Below, piece by piece: positions 61,998-64,000 of a stretch of 64,000 nt of DNA (positions within the stretch are counted from its first letter, which is position 1; the number at the start of each line of letters is the position of its first letter). The stretch comes from Bacteroidia bacterium. GTDB taxonomy: Bacteria; Bacteroidota; Bacteroidia; B-17B0; Aurantibacillaceae. The position numbers were made by a program, and so were the translations under genes. A model generated the notes under the pieces. It worked only from the letters and a program-made list of their open reading frames with translations. It was not told the origin of the DNA and made no database searches. Where the stretch lies: contig JAEUTO010000006.1 of the NCBI GenBank assembly GCA_016787785.1, positions 744,001 through 808,000 on the forward strand. The letters run 5' to 3'.

Positions 61998-62837
61998 TCA
62001 TTCTCCAAATGCAATGTCACTAAATTGTGTAGATACATTATAACCTATCTCTTTATAGATCTTGTTGGAAGTAGGGTTAGAACTTTCGGTAAACAGACCA
62101 CAATTTTTATAGCCGCTGTTTAAGATATGCTCACTCAACTTAAGTACACAACTTTTAGCATAACCTTTTCCACGTAAGTGTTTGGGTGTGTAAACCTGCC
62201 CAACAATGCCCAAATTCTTTGTTTTGCGCACTATACCGGCCATGCTCACGAGGTCGCCATTTTTTACCCAGGTAAACAGATCGCCATTAGCAATTAAATT
62301 TTTTATAAACGAATGTATCTCTTGTTTTGTTTTTCTTGGAAAAGCATGCGCATCGTGTTGGAACTGGTTGGACCATTCTGATAGATATTCAATCGCGCCA
62401 TGCTTTGCCACTTTAAATTCACCTTCTGATAGAACGGCTTCGTTAACTTTATCCAGTTTATGTACCAGTAACTGGCGATCGCTTACTTTATTTTTTTTGA
62501 AATAGTCTGTAAAGGCTTCTGAATACAATGTTTCGCCAACAACACCTTTAATATTTATTTTATGCTCGCTAAAATAATTGGCAAGTAATTCTAAATCTTC
62601 TTTATTTTTTGTCGTACCGCTTACTATAACTTTTGGCAGTGTTCTTACAGCCGTTGCTTTAAATTCAGCTCCGTCAAAAACAGAAATAAAATGGCAATCG
62701 GGCATCTTAATATCCTTGTCTTTAAAGCTATTGCAAATACCTAATATAATATTGTTCTCCAGCTCCCGTTGCTCTAGTATTTCACGGTTCTCCTTTAGAT
62801 AGTCGTTAATGGTGGTATATATTTTTAAGCTCAACAT
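61998..62837 (-). CDS. GNAT-family N-acetyltransferase
   Basis: A 279-residue protein. The C-terminal half is a GNAT fold: WVKNGDLVSMAGIVRKTKNL, then the acetyl-CoA loop VGQVYTPKHLRGKGYAKSCV (Q/RxxGxG/A), LKLSEHILNSGYKNCGLFTE and SSNPTSNKIYKEIGYNV. The N-terminal half (about 1-130) is a GNAT-like or unrelated alpha/beta region, as in FR47-type double-domain enzymes. The substrate is unknown. The gene ends a minus-strand series with the lipoprotein and ferritin-like genes (3-bp and 2-bp gaps). Confidence 0.88.
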   Translation of the reverse strand: MLSLKIYTTINDYLKENREILEQRELENNIILGICNSFKDKDIKMPDCHFISVFDGAEFKATAVRTLPKVIVSGTTKNKEDLELLANYFSEHKINIKGVVGETLYSEAFTDYFKKNKVSDRQLLVHKLDKVNEAVLSEGEFKVAKHGAIEYLSEWSNQFQHDAHAFPRKTKQEIHSFIKNLIANGDLFTWVKNGDLVSMAGIVRKTKNLGIVGQVYTPKHLRGKGYAKSCVLKLSEHILNSGYKNCGLFTESSNPTSNKIYKEIGYNVSTQFSDIAFGE

Positions 62838-62840
62838 GCT

Positions 62841-63308
62841 TTATTTTTTTATGCGCAACGTTATTGCTCCCTCTTTTTTACTAAAATACGTATCAAAATT
62901 TTCTGAAGAAATTTCTATCACTGTTTTATCGTTTTGGATTTTCAATTTTTTTAAATTAAAGGTTCTGCCGTTTATAAAATACTGGTCGTGACTTTTATAA
63001 TGATCGTTTGACAGTTGACCAATTATTAATGCTTTTTTTGGAGGCAATACAATTTTAACTATATACTTTGCTGTATCTTGATCTAAGGCGTCCGCTTGTT
63101 TATTCCAGTCTATACTGTTAGATGTGTTTAAAGCGTAAGAAGAAGGATGTGCATCAAAAATACCAAACCCGGTTTCAGGAGACAGTATTTCATATTCAAT
63201 AATAATATCTGCGCTTGTTTGGTTAGTGATAACAAACGATTCCTGCCAGGAGCAAGCCTGAAAAATAAAAAGAAAAAATAAAGGGGCTAAGTATATTATT
63301 TTCTTCAT
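62841..63308 (-). CDS. small lipoprotein of unknown function
   Basis: A 155-residue protein with a lipoprotein signal (MKKIIYLAPLFFLFIFQAC, lipobox FQAC) and a beta-rich mature part (ESFVITNQTSADIIIEYEIL, TAKYIVKIVLPPKKALIIGQ). I do not recognise a family. It sits 3 nt upstream of the GNAT gene and 2 nt downstream of the ferritin-like gene, so the three are co-transcribed. Confidence 0.8.
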   Translation of the reverse strand: MKKIIYLAPLFFLFIFQACSWQESFVITNQTSADIIIEYEILSPETGFGIFDAHPSSYALNTSNSIDWNKQADALDQDTAKYIVKIVLPPKKALIIGQLSNDHYKSHDQYFINGRTFNLKKLKIQNDKTVIEISSENFDTYFSKKEGAITLRIKK

Positions 63309-63310
63309 GA

Positions 63311-63874
63311 CTATTTTTTGCAGTAGTGGTCCGATTCTTCTACGGGATATTTTTTGTCAAGATCAATATTGTTCATACTTTCAACAATACCCCATTTAAA
63401 TATTTTTTCGAAGTAGGGAAGGAGCTTATTATGTTTTATTTGTTGTAAAAAATATACTTCGTGTTCTTTTTCCTTAATGCCCATTTCGTAAAGTATATGA
63501 TCATGTTCTTTTATTCCCATAGTGTTAAAGAACTGTTTCATTCTAAAATATTCGCAAACATTACCGCTTTCTAAACGACCTGCAAAATAAAAAGGCATAA
63601 ACCAACCAATTACAAAACAACTGCCCGAGATCATTTTTCCAATAATATGAAATCTGAACTCGTAGTATTTTGAAATTGGAATATCGTACTGCTGCATGAT
63701 CTTTAAAACTTCGGCTCTATGGCCCCATTCATCAATTTCTATCTGGCGAATGGCTTTTTTTTCTTCTGGATCTTTTACCGATGCCGCATGGCCCTGATAG
63801 GCAAACGCAGCCGCTTTTTCGGCAGAGTAAGCTTGTTTTAAAAGGTCAATTAATTCAGGATGGTTGATATGCAT
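63311..63874 (-). CDS. ferritin-like diiron-domain protein
   Basis: A 187-residue helical protein with the paired metal-binding pattern of the ferritin superfamily: a Glu in AYSAEKAAAFAYQGHAAS, ExxH in IEIDEWGHRAEVL, a Glu in NVCEYFRMKQ and ExxH in MGIKEKEHEVYFLQQ. There is a hydrophobic helix in the middle (GSCFVIGWFMPFYFAGRL). The arrangement recalls COQ7/rubrerythrin-like domains, but Bacteroidota use menaquinone, so a ubiquinone role is unlikely. Probably a diiron oxidase or hydroxylase of unknown substrate. Confidence 0.82.
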   Translation of the reverse strand: MHINHPELIDLLKQAYSAEKAAAFAYQGHAASVKDPEEKKAIRQIEIDEWGHRAEVLKIMQQYDIPISKYYEFRFHIIGKMISGSCFVIGWFMPFYFAGRLESGNVCEYFRMKQFFNTMGIKEHDHILYEMGIKEKEHEVYFLQQIKHNKLLPYFEKIFKWGIVESMNNIDLDKKYPVEESDHYCKK

Positions 63875-63920
63875 TTGAACAGACTAAAATTACAGAATTG
63901 TAGGCAGTTGAACAAATGGC

Positions 63921-64000
63921 TTAACTTTTTAGTAATGAATAGATCTCGGTGTCTAAAAATTTGCCTTTGTAAAAATAATTCTCTTTAAAATAGGCTTCTT
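63921..64000 (-). CDS. C-terminal fragment of a probable acetyltransferase (gene continues beyond window)
   Basis: The minus strand encodes EAYFKENYFYKGKFLDTEIY followed by SLLKS and a TAA stop at 63921-63923. The pattern EAxFKxxYFYKGKxxDTxIYxLL is like the C-terminal end of RimJ/RimL-type GNAT acetyltransferases. Only 26 codons are visible, so the call is tentative. Confidence 0.5.
   Translation of the reverse strand, partial: EAYFKENYFYKGKFLDTEIYSLLKS

Noticed and set aside
63311-63874. COQ7 demethoxyubiquinone hydroxylase
   Set aside because: The ExxH diiron pattern fits the superfamily, but Bacteroidota make menaquinone and no ubiquinone genes are nearby; annotated only as ferritin-like.

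Overview
The window is a low-GC chromosomal segment of a member of the Bacteroidota. Evidence for this: several secreted proteins end in type IX secretion (T9SS) sorting tails; promoters carry the Bacteroidota -7 element TAnnTTTG, sometimes with a -33 TTTG; TonB-dependent receptors have CarboxypepD_reg-like N-termini; a bamD-rpoZ(omega-like)-coaBC-DUF4835 cluster and LytS/LytTR propeller signalling are present. The genus cannot be fixed from the sequence. CheckM-style or database work was not possible, so all family names rest on motif recognition.

Layout. 1-8.5 kb is housekeeping: clpC (truncated by the window start), divergent gyrA, a periplasmic TPR protein and htpG. 8.5-15.9 kb is a two-gene minus-strand unit: a 2253-residue exported protein (TPR, PD40, very long helical region, low-complexity tandem repeats, three C-terminal SPOR-like domains) followed after 2 nt by a small permuted papain-fold (YiiX/NlpC-P60-like) hydrolase. 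16-19 kb holds two T9SS cargo proteins. 19-22.3 kb is the conserved envelope/CoA block bamD, omega, coaBC, DUF4835. 22.4-26.1 kb is a LytS-type propeller kinase with its LytTR regulator. 26-33.8 kb has a tail-spike-like protein with both an S74 chaperone domain and a T9SS tail, a TPR membrane protein, an OmpA-family protein, a small membrane protein and a beta-barrel receptor.

33.8-52 kb is accessory in character. It contains a DinB/AHSA1 pair divergent from an HxlR regulator with a perfect palindrome between them; a PAS-LuxR regulator; a MarR regulator divergent from a TonB receptor with a three-half-site operator; a TPR protein made of 120-bp DNA repeats; a Crp-like regulator; a serine aminopeptidase flanked on both sides by copies of a conserved 62-bp module plus terminator; and an AraC-headed redox operon (old yellow enzyme, SDR, pirin, cupin, small membrane protein, conserved hypothetical). 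A tRNA-Leu(GAG), a tRNA-3'-end-like fragment and a 59-residue ORF lie at its right edge. 52-64 kb returns to ordinary genes: rplS, two POT peptide transporters, a FrnE-like DsbA protein, a YbhE-type lactonase, another T9SS cargo, an AI-2E family transporter, a GNAT enzyme, a lipoprotein, a ferritin-like protein and a partial acetyltransferase-like gene.

Recurring themes are divergent regulator/target pairs with visible palindromes, several genes with no usable ATG start (bamD, the LytS kinase, the papain-fold hydrolase, araC), and two genes (bamD, hxlR) whose likely start codon sits only 5 nt after the -7 element, as expected for leaderless transcripts. I see no CRISPR array, no rRNA and no intact insertion sequence.
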